Origin: Gluconobacter cadivus | GTDB taxonomy: Bacteria; Pseudomonadota; Alphaproteobacteria; Acetobacterales; Acetobacteraceae | Direction of reading: 5' to 3' | Assembly: GCF_015244745.1 (NCBI RefSeq) | Contig: NZ_JABCQI010000001.1 | Location: 186,001 to 250,000 of the forward strand | Length of the DNA: 64,000 nucleotides | Part shown: piece by piece, positions 9,833 through 17,840 of the stretch | Layout: each line of letters starts with the position of its first letter | Position numbering within the stretch: position 1 is the first letter of the stretch | Position numbers and translations under genes: made by a program | Notes under the pieces: model-generated | The model's database searches: none | Told to the model about the DNA's origin: nothing | The model's input: the letters and a program-made list of their open reading frames with translations, nothing else

Positions 9833-10978
9833 ATGCGCATCTCTTTTTCCGATCCGGCAGAACGCAGCGAAACGGAACCCCGTGCGCGGGAACTGTCCAA
9901 AATTGCCGGGCTGATGCGGATCACGCTCGCCCTGACCCTCATGCTGCTCGCCATCTGGCTGATCGGCGATGTTCTGGCCGTGATCTTCGCCTCCGCTCTC
10001 GTGGCCATCGTCCTGCATGGACTGGCCCGTATGCTCCGGCGTCACGTTCCCGTCATTCCCTATCAGGGCGCGGTTGCCCTCGTGACCGTGGCAATTCTCG
10101 TTGCCATGATCGGCCTTGGCTGGAGCAGCGGCCCTTCCATCAGCGACCAGTTCATCCGCCTCAAACAGGCACTGATCACTCAATCCGGCGAACTGCGCGC
10201 CCATCTTTCCGGCTCCACGATCGGCCAGATGGTTCTCGATCACCTGCCCTCGTCCCTCGGCGGAAACGCACCCGGAACAGGAGGCCTCGGCTCTCTGGGA
10301 TCAGGACTTGCAGGCTCGGTCACAGGGCTTCTCAGCAGTGTTTTCGGTATCCTCGGAACGCTTCTGGTCGTTCTGATCGCCGGTCTGTATTTCGCCCTCA
10401 GCCCGGCCGTCTATATCGACGGGATGATCCGCCTCGTCCCCACGCAGCACCGTCCCGCCGCGCGTGAACTAATGTTGACCGCCGGGTCCACGCTCTGGGC
10501 CTGGACCGCCGGGCAGGCACTGGACATGCTCGTGGTCGGCATCCTCTCAGGCGTCGGCCTGTCGCTGATTGGCGTGCCGCTTGCACTGGCGCTCGGCGTC
10601 GTGGCGGGTCTGTGCAATTTCATACCCTATATCGGCGCCATTCTCGGTGCCGTGCCTGCTGTCCTGCTGGGTCTGTCGCTCGGCACGCATGAGGGCCTGT
10701 TCGTCGCCATTCTCTACTGCGTAATCCAGTTTTTCGAAGGCAATGTCCTTGCCCCGCTGATCCAGCGCCGCGCCGTGCATATGCCCCCCGCAATGGCGAT
10801 CCTGTCGCAGACGGTTTTCGGCTCCATCCTCGGCGCCCCCGGCCTGATCCTCGCCTCCCCCATCACCGCGGCCCTTCTGGCGATGGGCGACAAGGCCACA
10901 GCCCCGCTGGAGGACGAAAACCAGACCCGCCGTGATGTCGGCGAAGTTACGGAAGAAGAAGAGAAACAGCAGAAATAA
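9833..10978 (+). CDS. AI-2E/PerM family membrane transporter
   Basis: A polytopic inner-membrane protein of the AI-2E transporter (PerM) superfamily, whose substrates are mostly uncertain. It has paired N-terminal membrane segments (about residues 28-75), a soluble middle part with a Gly/Ser-rich region, and a C-terminal cluster of helices containing the family-typical FIPYIGAILGAVPA and ILSQTVFGSILGAPG. The tail is Glu/Lys-rich. It lies 75 bases after the ABC-F gene and could be cotranscribed. A strong terminator follows. Confidence 0.82.
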   Translation: MRISFSDPAERSETEPRARELSKIAGLMRITLALTLMLLAIWLIGDVLAVIFASALVAIVLHGLARMLRRHVPVIPYQGAVALVTVAILVAMIGLGWSSGPSISDQFIRLKQALITQSGELRAHLSGSTIGQMVLDHLPSSLGGNAPGTGGLGSLGSGLAGSVTGLLSSVFGILGTLLVVLIAGLYFALSPAVYIDGMIRLVPTQHRPAARELMLTAGSTLWAWTAGQALDMLVVGILSGVGLSLIGVPLALALGVVAGLCNFIPYIGAILGAVPAVLLGLSLGTHEGLFVAILYCVIQFFEGNVLAPLIQRRAVHMPPAMAILSQTVFGSILGAPGLILASPITAALLAMGDKATAPLEDENQTRRDVGEVTEEEEKQQK

Positions 10979-10997
10979 GCCTCGTCCTTTCCGCGAC

Positions 10998-11046
10998 AGC
11001 ACAAAAAAGACCGGCGCTCCCGAAGGAGGCCGGTCTTTTTTGTGCT
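10998..11046. terminator. Bidirectional terminator
   Basis: A long near-perfect inverted repeat reads AGCACAAAAAAGACCGGC on the left and its complement on the right, with an inner CTCC/GGAG stem and CGAA loop. T-runs on both strands let it serve the upstream transporter gene and the convergent minus-strand gene at 11069. Confidence 0.92.
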
Positions 11047-11068
11047 CTCAACGCGCTCCAGAAAATCC

Positions 11069-11494
11069 TTACTTTCCAGGCTGCGCTCCAGCAGGCTGCA
11101 AGGCCATGAGCTGCGCATCTGGAAAGGCGTTCATCCGGTACGGGCCATTCTTCGCAAGCTGGATCCCAACGATGTCGTCCTGCTTCTTGTATTTCCAGAT
11201 GGAAATAATAACCGGCTCACCCTGTGCGGTCGCCATTTCGAGAACCACTTTCGGTGCAAGATCGGTCTTCTCGCCCGATGGCCCCCAAGCGGTTTCATGC
11301 GACTGAAGCCACAGATTGACCTTCTGAACCTCTTCCGCTGACAGATCGCGACTGAGCGGCGCACTCATCTGCCCCGTAGTCACCTGCGGAAATTTCCATG
11401 CATGCAGCAGCGGCCATGTCACAAACCAGATGATGCCTACGGGAATGAGGACCAGCGCCCCGAAAACCAGAAGAAGTTTCTGCTCGCGTCTCAC
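11069..11494 (-). CDS. Uncharacterised single-span membrane protein
   Basis: I do not recognise the family. The 141-residue product has a short basic N terminus, one strong transmembrane helix (LLLVFGALVLIPVGIIWFVT) and then a soluble domain of about 110 residues, probably periplasmic. That domain includes a strand-rich part around PVIISIWKYKKQDDIVGIQL. I chose the GTG at 11494, which overlaps the DegT gene stop as GTGA; an ATG at 11512 is also open. Coupling to the aminotransferase suggests a role in the same polysaccharide or sugar pathway, but that is only context. Confidence 0.7.
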   Translation of the reverse strand: MRREQKLLLVFGALVLIPVGIIWFVTWPLLHAWKFPQVTTGQMSAPLSRDLSAEEVQKVNLWLQSHETAWGPSGEKTDLAPKVVLEMATAQGEPVIISIWKYKKQDDIVGIQLAKNGPYRMNAFPDAQLMALQPAGAQPGK

Positions 11495-12633
11495 GCCTGT
11501 TCTCCTGCCCACCGATTGAGGGCTGCAATGATGTGATGGACGTCCTCGTCCGTCAGTTCAGGATGGATGGGAAGTGCCAGCACCTGCGCACCAAGCCCTT
11601 CTGCGACTGGCAGACAGACTCCGTCATGATGCGGCGCATAGGCGGGCTGATGATGCAGCGGTTTTGGATAGTAAACGGCGGTTGGAACGCCTGCATCCTT
11701 CAAAAACGTCTGAAGCGAATTCCGCTTTTCCGCATCCGGCAGCAGGATCGTATAGATCGCCCACGCGCTCTCGCTATCCGAAACGCGTACAGGCGGTACG
11801 ATCCCCGCAGGCATCCCGGCATCATAGGCCGTCGCAATCGCATCCCGGCGCTTCAGTTCTGCGTCAAACACATCCAGCTTTGCCAGCAGCACAGCCGCCT
11901 GAAGCGTATCCAGCCGCCCGTTGATCCCGATCCGCTCGACTTCATAACGCGTCCGGCCTTCGCCATGCGTGCGAAGGGAATGATACAGCGCCGCCAGATC
12001 GTCGTCGTCCGTCAGGATCGCGCCGCCGTCCCCATATCCACCCAGTGGTTTGGACGGGAAGAAAGACAATGTGGTCGCCTTCGCCTCATGTCCCAGACGA
12101 CGACCATGATACGTCGCCCCAAAAGACTGTGCACAATCGGCCACCAGCGTCAGACCTTCCTGCGCCGTCCAGAGCTTCAGTTCGTCCCAGGGCGCGGGTT
12201 GGCCGAACAGATCCACACCGATCACAACACGCGGCTCCAGATCTTCAGTCTGACGGACGGCCTCAAGCCGCGCCTTCAGCGATTCAAGACTGATCTGGAA
12301 GGTCTGCGGATCGACATCCACGAAAACCGGCGTTCCACCCAGCAACAGGACGACTTCGGCCGTCGCCGTATAGGTGAAAGCCGGCAGGAAAACCGCATCT
12401 CCCGGCCCGATCTCCTCGCCCATCAGCACCATCAACAGCGCATCCGTGCCGGATGAGACGCCGATCGCATGTTTCGCACCGCCGAACTCTGCCAGACGAT
12501 GCTCGAGTTCCTGCACTTCCGGGCCAAGCACGAAGCGGCAATGCGCCACGACGGCATCCACGCGCTTCTGGATGCTGCCGCCAAGGCGCGCCTGCTGGGC
12601 GGGAAGGTCGAGAAAAGCAATCTGCCGTGTCAT
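11491..12633 (-). CDS. DegT/DnrJ/EryC1/StrS aminotransferase
   Basis: A PLP-dependent aminotransferase that aminates keto-sugars bound to nucleotides. The PLP lysine is in TLSFFPSKPLGGYGDGG (about residue 187). SSGTDALLMVL and DCAQSFGA are the other family blocks. Length (380) is normal. It overlaps the CapD-type gene upstream by 4 bases, so the product of that enzyme (a 4- or 5-keto UDP-sugar) is the obvious candidate substrate. This pairing occurs in bacillosamine- or perosamine-type pathways; the actual sugar cannot be read from sequence. Confidence 0.92.
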   Translation of the reverse strand: MTRQIAFLDLPAQQARLGGSIQKRVDAVVAHCRFVLGPEVQELEHRLAEFGGAKHAIGVSSGTDALLMVLMGEEIGPGDAVFLPAFTYTATAEVVLLLGGTPVFVDVDPQTFQISLESLKARLEAVRQTEDLEPRVVIGVDLFGQPAPWDELKLWTAQEGLTLVADCAQSFGATYHGRRLGHEAKATTLSFFPSKPLGGYGDGGAILTDDDDLAALYHSLRTHGEGRTRYEVERIGINGRLDTLQAAVLLAKLDVFDAELKRRDAIATAYDAGMPAGIVPPVRVSDSESAWAIYTILLPDAEKRNSLQTFLKDAGVPTAVYYPKPLHHQPAYAPHHDGVCLPVAEGLGAQVLALPIHPELTDEDVHHIIAALNRWAGEQA

Positions 12634-14648
12634 GGCGCTATCATCTCCGGATCGGGATGGGAGACCGCAACCGGCAGTCCGCCGTCACGGTTATGAAGAA
12701 ATTCAGGCACCAGCCTGTACAGGATCGTCATGATCGCGCCCAGATCGTTTGCGCGGCAGGCCATTTCCAGCTCGTCCATCGCAAGTCTCGCAACCCTGAA
12801 ATCAACTGTGCGCGGGGAGGCCATCCGCAGACCGGGCGCATCTGTCGGAACCGGGGCCTCGCGTCCGTGGAACAATTCTTCAAACAATTTTTCCCCCGGA
12901 CGCAGGCCGGTGAAGCGGATCTCGATATCGGTTTCGGGACGCAGTCCGGCCAGACGGATCATCTGAAATGCCAAATCCATGATCCGCACCGGATCGCCCA
13001 TATCGAGCACGAAAATTCCGCCCTGCTTGAGGCGCCGGTCCGTCGCATCGTTTTCCGCACGCTCATGCGTTCCGCGCACAGCCGCCTGCAAAACAAGCCC
13101 GACGGCCTCAGGCACGGTCATGAAATAGCGCGTCATGTCCGGATGCGTGATGGTCAGCGGACCGCCATGTTCAAGCTGCCGCCGAAACAGCGGCACGACC
13201 GATCCCGTGGACCCCAGCACATTGCCAAACCGCACGGTCACACACCGCATGCCGCCCTGTCCGGCCCGCGCGCGCATATCGAGCGCCTGCCCGTAAACCT
13301 CCGCACAACGCTTACTGGCCCCCATCAGGCTGGACGGGTTGACCGCCTTGTCGGTGGAGATCATGACCATCGCCTGCGCACCAGCGCGCTCGGCTTCGTC
13401 CGCGACAATCCGTGTGCCGATCACATTCGTCAGCACGCCCTCGACCGGATTGTCCTCGACGATAGGCACATGCTTGAGAGCCGCCGCATGAAAGACGATC
13501 TGCGGTCGATACTCCCCGAAAATCTCCGCCATGCGTCGCCGATCGCGCACGTCCGCCACGATCTGATGGCGTGTCACATCACCAAAGCGCTCGGAAATAT
13601 CCAGATTGATCTGCCACAGCGCGTACTCGCTGCTCTCAATCAGGAGAAGCACAGCGGGCTGAAACGATGCGATCTGCCGCGCGAGTTCGGAGCCAATACT
13701 CCCCCCGGCCCCGGTCACGGCAATGACACGGTCACTGATCAACCGCGCCATACCCTGCGAATCGAGCGCAACCGGCGGACGGTTCAGCAGATCCTCAATG
13801 GCGATGGGTCGAAGTTCCACCCGGTCTGCCGGCTGCAAAGCCGTCAAAGACGGCGTGCGCTGAACGTCGATGTCATAGACGCGCGCGGCTTCAAGGATGC
13901 GTGCCAAGTCCCGCCCCTTGATATCTCCTGACGTCAGAACCAGCGCATCCGGCAGCTTTCCCGCAGCGAACAGGCGCTCCAGAATGGCGGGCGTTTCGCT
14001 GATCGTTCCCAGAATGGGGCAGTCATGAATACGCCGCCCGGCCTGCTGCGAACCACCAGTCAGAATTCCCGTCACGCTGCGACTGTTCTCGCTGTCCCGC
14101 TCCATCGCCCGGATGAACAGATCCGCCTCATGATCCGCACCCAGCAGCAGAATGCGCTGACTGGCCAGCGCAGTGCTCTTACGGCGCGCCGCCAGCCGCC
14201 ACATCATGCGGACGGAACCGAGAAACACCAGAAGAACCAGCGCATGGATGATTGGAAAGGTCGGCGTCGGCAGCGGATAGCCCGCCACACGTAAGAGTCC
14301 CGCAAACAGCAGCGCGCTCAGAACCGAGGCGCAGGCAATATTGAACAGGTCTGCCACACCCGAGAACCGCCAGTATTGCTGCGGAACGCGGAACGGCAGC
14401 CCACCCACCAGAAGCGTGATTCCCCCGCCCGCAATAAACCACAGCGGATGCAGCCATCCCCCGGCCGGATCTGCCAGCCAGCGCGCAACAGGTGCGGCAG
14501 CCGCAGACACGACTCCGTCAAGCGCGACATTGAGCGCAATGCGCCGCGCGCGCATCGACGTATGCGAGGCGGAGGGCGGCCTGAAAGACGGCGCCGAAGG
14601 GGGCATTGAGGCCGGAGCGGCAGGGCCTGTAGGATCAACAGATGTCAC
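12630..14648 (-). CDS. CapD/FlaA1-type nucleoside-diphosphate-sugar epimerase/dehydratase, membrane-anchored
   Basis: The long (672 residue) form of the family: an N-terminal membrane module of about four helices (residues 40-160), a CoA-binding-like Rossmann segment, then the SDR catalytic domain. The NAD-binding motif VIAVTGAGGSIGSELA is near residue 310. The conserved MVMISTDKAVNPSSLMGASK follows near residue 425. Members are UDP-GlcNAc 4,6-dehydratases or C4/C5 epimerases in capsule, O-antigen and protein glycosylation. It is first of a coupled three-gene set and divergent from the WecA-type gene with a 45-base spacer. Confidence 0.9.
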   Translation of the reverse strand: MTSVDPTGPAAPASMPPSAPSFRPPSASHTSMRARRIALNVALDGVVSAAAAPVARWLADPAGGWLHPLWFIAGGGITLLVGGLPFRVPQQYWRFSGVADLFNIACASVLSALLFAGLLRVAGYPLPTPTFPIIHALVLLVFLGSVRMMWRLAARRKSTALASQRILLLGADHEADLFIRAMERDSENSRSVTGILTGGSQQAGRRIHDCPILGTISETPAILERLFAAGKLPDALVLTSGDIKGRDLARILEAARVYDIDVQRTPSLTALQPADRVELRPIAIEDLLNRPPVALDSQGMARLISDRVIAVTGAGGSIGSELARQIASFQPAVLLLIESSEYALWQINLDISERFGDVTRHQIVADVRDRRRMAEIFGEYRPQIVFHAAALKHVPIVEDNPVEGVLTNVIGTRIVADEAERAGAQAMVMISTDKAVNPSSLMGASKRCAEVYGQALDMRARAGQGGMRCVTVRFGNVLGSTGSVVPLFRRQLEHGGPLTITHPDMTRYFMTVPEAVGLVLQAAVRGTHERAENDATDRRLKQGGIFVLDMGDPVRIMDLAFQMIRLAGLRPETDIEIRFTGLRPGEKLFEELFHGREAPVPTDAPGLRMASPRTVDFRVARLAMDELEMACRANDLGAIMTILYRLVPEFLHNRDGGLPVAVSHPDPEMIAP

Positions 14649-14693
14649 CTGCCCCTTATAGCGCTAAAAGCCGCTCTCCCATAAAGTCGTTCC

Positions 14694-15677
14694 ATGCCCT
14701 TTTCTTTTCAGAACATTAACAACGGCCTTACGCTCCCCTGCGTGGCCGCAGTCGTGCTGTGCAATATCCTGATCCTGCTCATGATCCGGGCCGGTGTTCT
14801 GGATCATCCCGTAGAGCGGAGCTCCCATACACGACCAACCCCTAAGGGTGGCGGCATCGGCATCGTGGGGGCCTTCGTTCTATGCCTGATCCCGGCCCTG
14901 CGCGCATCCCATGCCCAGGTGTCCATCATTCCGGCTATTACGGGACTGCTGATCGGCATGATCGTGCTGGGCGCTATATCGTGGCTCGACGACATGCGCC
15001 CTTTCCCGGCCCGCTACAAACTCGCAGCCCAGTTTCTGGCCGCTATTGCCGCGGCATTCGGAGCGACATACGGCACGAATATTCCATCATGGATGGTAGT
15101 GCCTTTCGTTCTCGCTGCGGTGTTCATTACGAACGGTTTGAATTTCATCGACGGGATCAACGGTCTCGCCTCTGGCGTCATGGCCGTCTCCGCCATCTTT
15201 CTGGCGAGCGCAGGCATCATGCCCGTGGCCTTCATGCTGCTCGCCATCTGCCTGCTGAGCTTCCTGCCCTATAATTTTCCAAAGGCCCGAATTTTCATGG
15301 GCGACGTTGGCAGCCAGCCCATCGGGCTCGCCATCGCATGGGGTGGCATGACAGGATTTGGCACGGGTGGCGGCGTCCTCGTGATCGCCCTGCTCTCGGG
15401 CGTGTTGTGGGACGTAACCTTTACGCTACTACGTCGCGCCCGCGCTGGAGACAGACTCGCGCAAGCTCATCGTGGCCATCTCTACCAACTGGCCGCCCGT
15501 TCAGGGCTGTCGGTACCATTCGTCACTTTTTTATACTGGGGATTTGCCCTCTGGGGCGCTGTGGCTTTCGCCACAGGTCAGATCATCACGACAGTTCTGA
15601 TGATCGCCCTGCCACAGATTTTGTGGACAGGATATGTCTGCACGCGAGCCAAAGCCCGCGTGCAAGATCGCTGGTAA
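14694..15677 (+). CDS. Glycosyltransferase family 4, WecA/WbpL type
   Basis: Transfers a sugar-1-phosphate from a UDP-sugar to undecaprenyl phosphate to start glycan synthesis. The 327-residue polytopic protein shows the family landmarks in order: SSHTRPTPKGGGIGI near residue 43, the SWLDD acidic pair near residue 100, NFIDGINGLASG near residue 150 and ARIFMGDVGSQPIG near residue 205. About ten membrane helices are expected. MraY is less likely because the sequence lacks MraY-specific blocks. It probably acts with the divergent sugar-nucleotide genes. Confidence 0.88.
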   Translation: MPFSFQNINNGLTLPCVAAVVLCNILILLMIRAGVLDHPVERSSHTRPTPKGGGIGIVGAFVLCLIPALRASHAQVSIIPAITGLLIGMIVLGAISWLDDMRPFPARYKLAAQFLAAIAAAFGATYGTNIPSWMVVPFVLAAVFITNGLNFIDGINGLASGVMAVSAIFLASAGIMPVAFMLLAICLLSFLPYNFPKARIFMGDVGSQPIGLAIAWGGMTGFGTGGGVLVIALLSGVLWDVTFTLLRRARAGDRLAQAHRGHLYQLAARSGLSVPFVTFLYWGFALWGAVAFATGQIITTVLMIALPQILWTGYVCTRAKARVQDRW

Positions 15678-15689
15678 TCAGCAGATCGT

Positions 15690-16091
15690 TCAGCCGGCGC
15701 GGCGGCTGCTCAGGCGCTCGACGGAAGCCGAAGCGCGTTCCGTGCGGGTCGAGCGGGTGCCGGAGGCTTCCGTCATGACGGCGCGCATTTCGCGCAGGAA
15801 GGTGGAACCCTTCAGCGTGCGCTGTACGAGAACCGAACGACGGTCCAGCGGATCGACCTTGCGGCGGGCCAGATCCAGTTCACCCAGACGGTCAAGGGCG
15901 CGGGTGATGGCGGGCTTGGACACCTTGAGTTCAAGGGCCAGACCACGAACTGTGTGGGCGCCGTCCCGCAGATAGCAGGTCAGGAACACGGCAAGCTGGC
16001 GTGCCGACAGGTCGGGTCCGTCACGACGCACCATGGAAACGATGGTGTCGCACAGAAGATTGAGCATTTGATCATTGGTAGCCTGGGGCAT
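15690..16091 (-). CDS. MarR-family winged-helix regulator
   Basis: A 133-residue protein with a MarR-type fold: LSARQLAVFLTCYL, then the recognition-helix region LALELKVSKPAITRALDRL (residues 58-76), then the wing with DPLDRRSVLVQRT. The last 25 residues are Arg/Ser-rich and probably disordered. It ends 12 bases from the convergent GT4 gene with no clear terminator between. An inverted repeat overlaps its immediate upstream region (16105-16123) and could be an autoregulatory operator. The ligand and targets are unknown. Confidence 0.85.
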   Translation of the reverse strand: MPQATNDQMLNLLCDTIVSMVRRDGPDLSARQLAVFLTCYLRDGAHTVRGLALELKVSKPAITRALDRLGELDLARRKVDPLDRRSVLVQRTLKGSTFLREMRAVMTEASGTRSTRTERASASVERLSSRRAG

Positions 16092-16390
16092 GATCTCTCT
16101 CCTAAACAGTTAGACCCCCTGTTGTCCGATCCCATAACAGAGACCCGCAGCACGGGAACCAACATGAAATTGTCTCTGCCTCTCCTTCCCGGGAGAGGCG
16201 TCAGTTACACTCAGATGGTGATTCGAAACGCATACGCAAGCATATGGGTTTCAAAACATTCCAGTAGACGATGACTCTGCATCGAAACGATAAGGGGCAT
16301 ATGCCTCATTGAAACGCGTTTGACACCCTAATCTTTCAAGCCTTCTTCACACCGTCACACTGTTCCCCGAGTGAAACGCTTCATGAAAGC
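16092..16390. other. 299-base intergenic region between marR and pepB
   Basis: No gene or RNA family is recognised. The region is less GC-rich than its neighbours. It contains repeated GAAACG-like words (at about 16214, 16283, 16310 and 16371) and a perfect palindrome GGCATATGCC at 16296-16305. It holds the MarR promoter on the right-hand side of that gene and the 3' flank of the minus-strand aminopeptidase gene. No convincing terminator is visible. Confidence 0.5.
16105..16123 (-). promoter_or_regulatory. Candidate MarR operator
   Basis: AACAG-N9-CTGTT inverted repeat about 5 bases upstream of the AGGAGAGAG ribosome site of the MarR gene. Its position suits autoregulation. The half-sites are only 5 bases, so chance is possible. 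Confidence 0.3.
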
Positions 16391-17782
16391 TCAAGAATTA
16401 TTATGAATTCGTGACAAAGTCTCCAGAATTGCCCGCAGACCGAGCACTTCTCCGCCCTCTGGTCGGCCCGGACTCCCTCCGTCATTCCACGCATAAGTGT
16501 CGATATGAGCCCATTTTTGGCCATCCGGAACGAATTTCTGGAGATAAAGCGCCGCAGTAATCGCCCCGGCCATGGGTTTCGACGTCACGTTTCCGAAGTC
16601 GGCGACTTTACTATCGAGCCATGCATCATAACCATGCCAGAGCGGCATTCTCCACATTACATCGGCCGTCGCTTTTCCCGATTCGAGAATAAGTGAGGCC
16701 AGTTCATCGTCATTACTAAACAGCGCCGGCACATCCGGGCCGAGTGCTACGCGCGCAGCACCCGTCAGGGTTGCAGCATCAAGAATGACATCCGGACGGT
16801 TTTCAGACGCCTCCGTTATGAGATCACACAACACCAGCCGCCCCTCCGCATCCGTATTGCCAATCTCGACCATTTTGCCGCTGCGCGTCTTCAGGACATC
16901 CCCCGGTCGCATGGCATGACCGGACACGCTGTTCTCCACGCACCCCAGACGCAGTTCCAGATCCACATCCAGACCCAGATCGATTGCCGCGCAGGTCACC
17001 GCAAGCATCAGAGCTGCCCCGCCCATGTCCTTCTTCATCCGCAGCATCCCTGCCGCCCCCTTGAGGTCATAGCCGCCCGTATCGAAGCACACCCCCTTGC
17101 CGATCAGCGAAACCTTCGGCGCTCCCTCGCGGGCCTTCCAGCGCGCCACGACCACGACCGGTTTGCGTTCGGACCCTTCACCCACTTCCGCCAGACACGG
17201 ATATGCACCGCGCAGATTATCCCCTTCGACGAGACTGACGTTCGCCCCCCGATGCACCAACGCCTTGCCTGCCATCTGCGCAAGTTCGCGCGGCCCGAGA
17301 AGATTCGCCGGCATGCTGATCAGATCCCGCCCGAACCACACAGCCTTCGACAGCGCCACAAGCCGCGTCGCATCGTCGGGAACGACCACCCGCGTCGCGC
17401 GCGGCTTCACCTCCCCCAGACCGAACCGATATGCCCCCATACAGAACCCGAGCAGCGCACTCTCCAGCGCTCCGGCTTCCAGTCCGTGCAGCACGACCGT
17501 CCAGTCCCCTTCCGGCAGGGCTGTTCCCAGAACCCCGAAAGCCTCCGGATCATTTGCCCGCGCGGAGGCCACGCACAGGATTGCTGCTCCGACCCCGCCC
17601 TCACCCGGCAGCAGCGTGAAAGCACCGTCTTTCGCCGAAAATCCCTGTGCTTGCAGAAAGGCAGCATGCTCTCCAAGAAGACCGGAAACCGCAGGACTGT
17701 CCTCACAGGCCACCAGATGGACCAAACGCGCCGAAGGCGCTTCGGCAGAGGTCACGAAGGGAAGCTGGAGATGCGGATTCAT
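16391..17782 (-). CDS. Leucyl aminopeptidase, M17 family
   Basis: A cytoplasmic di-metal aminopeptidase of peptide recycling. The signature NTDAEGRLVLCD is near residue 290. The metal and substrate block runs GKGVCFDTGGYDLKG then MKKDMGGAA near residue 225. The 463-residue length is slightly shorter than E. coli PepA because the N-terminal domain is short. The nearest named relatives are PepA and PepB; I do not assign one. The gene is divergent from the helicase gene, with 58 bases between the two starts. Confidence 0.93.
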   Translation of the reverse strand: MNPHLQLPFVTSAEAPSARLVHLVACEDSPAVSGLLGEHAAFLQAQGFSAKDGAFTLLPGEGGVGAAILCVASARANDPEAFGVLGTALPEGDWTVVLHGLEAGALESALLGFCMGAYRFGLGEVKPRATRVVVPDDATRLVALSKAVWFGRDLISMPANLLGPRELAQMAGKALVHRGANVSLVEGDNLRGAYPCLAEVGEGSERKPVVVVARWKAREGAPKVSLIGKGVCFDTGGYDLKGAAGMLRMKKDMGGAALMLAVTCAAIDLGLDVDLELRLGCVENSVSGHAMRPGDVLKTRSGKMVEIGNTDAEGRLVLCDLITEASENRPDVILDAATLTGAARVALGPDVPALFSNDDELASLILESGKATADVMWRMPLWHGYDAWLDSKVADFGNVTSKPMAGAITAALYLQKFVPDGQKWAHIDTYAWNDGGSPGRPEGGEVLGLRAILETLSRIHNNS

Positions 17783-17840
17783 AGTTTTTCTTCCTCAAAG
17801 ACCTGCCCCACCCGAGAAAGATCTGCCGGGAGGGCTTCAG

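Noticed and set aside
12453-13931. A 492-codon plus-strand frame across the DegT and CapD-type genes
   Set aside because: It is a shadow of the two conserved minus-strand genes; its product is Arg/His-rich without recognisable domains.
17097-17840. Upstream extension of the helicase frame, 248 codons
   Set aside because: It overlaps pepB in antisense, and a clear ribosome site precedes the ATG at 17841 next to the conserved helicase start.
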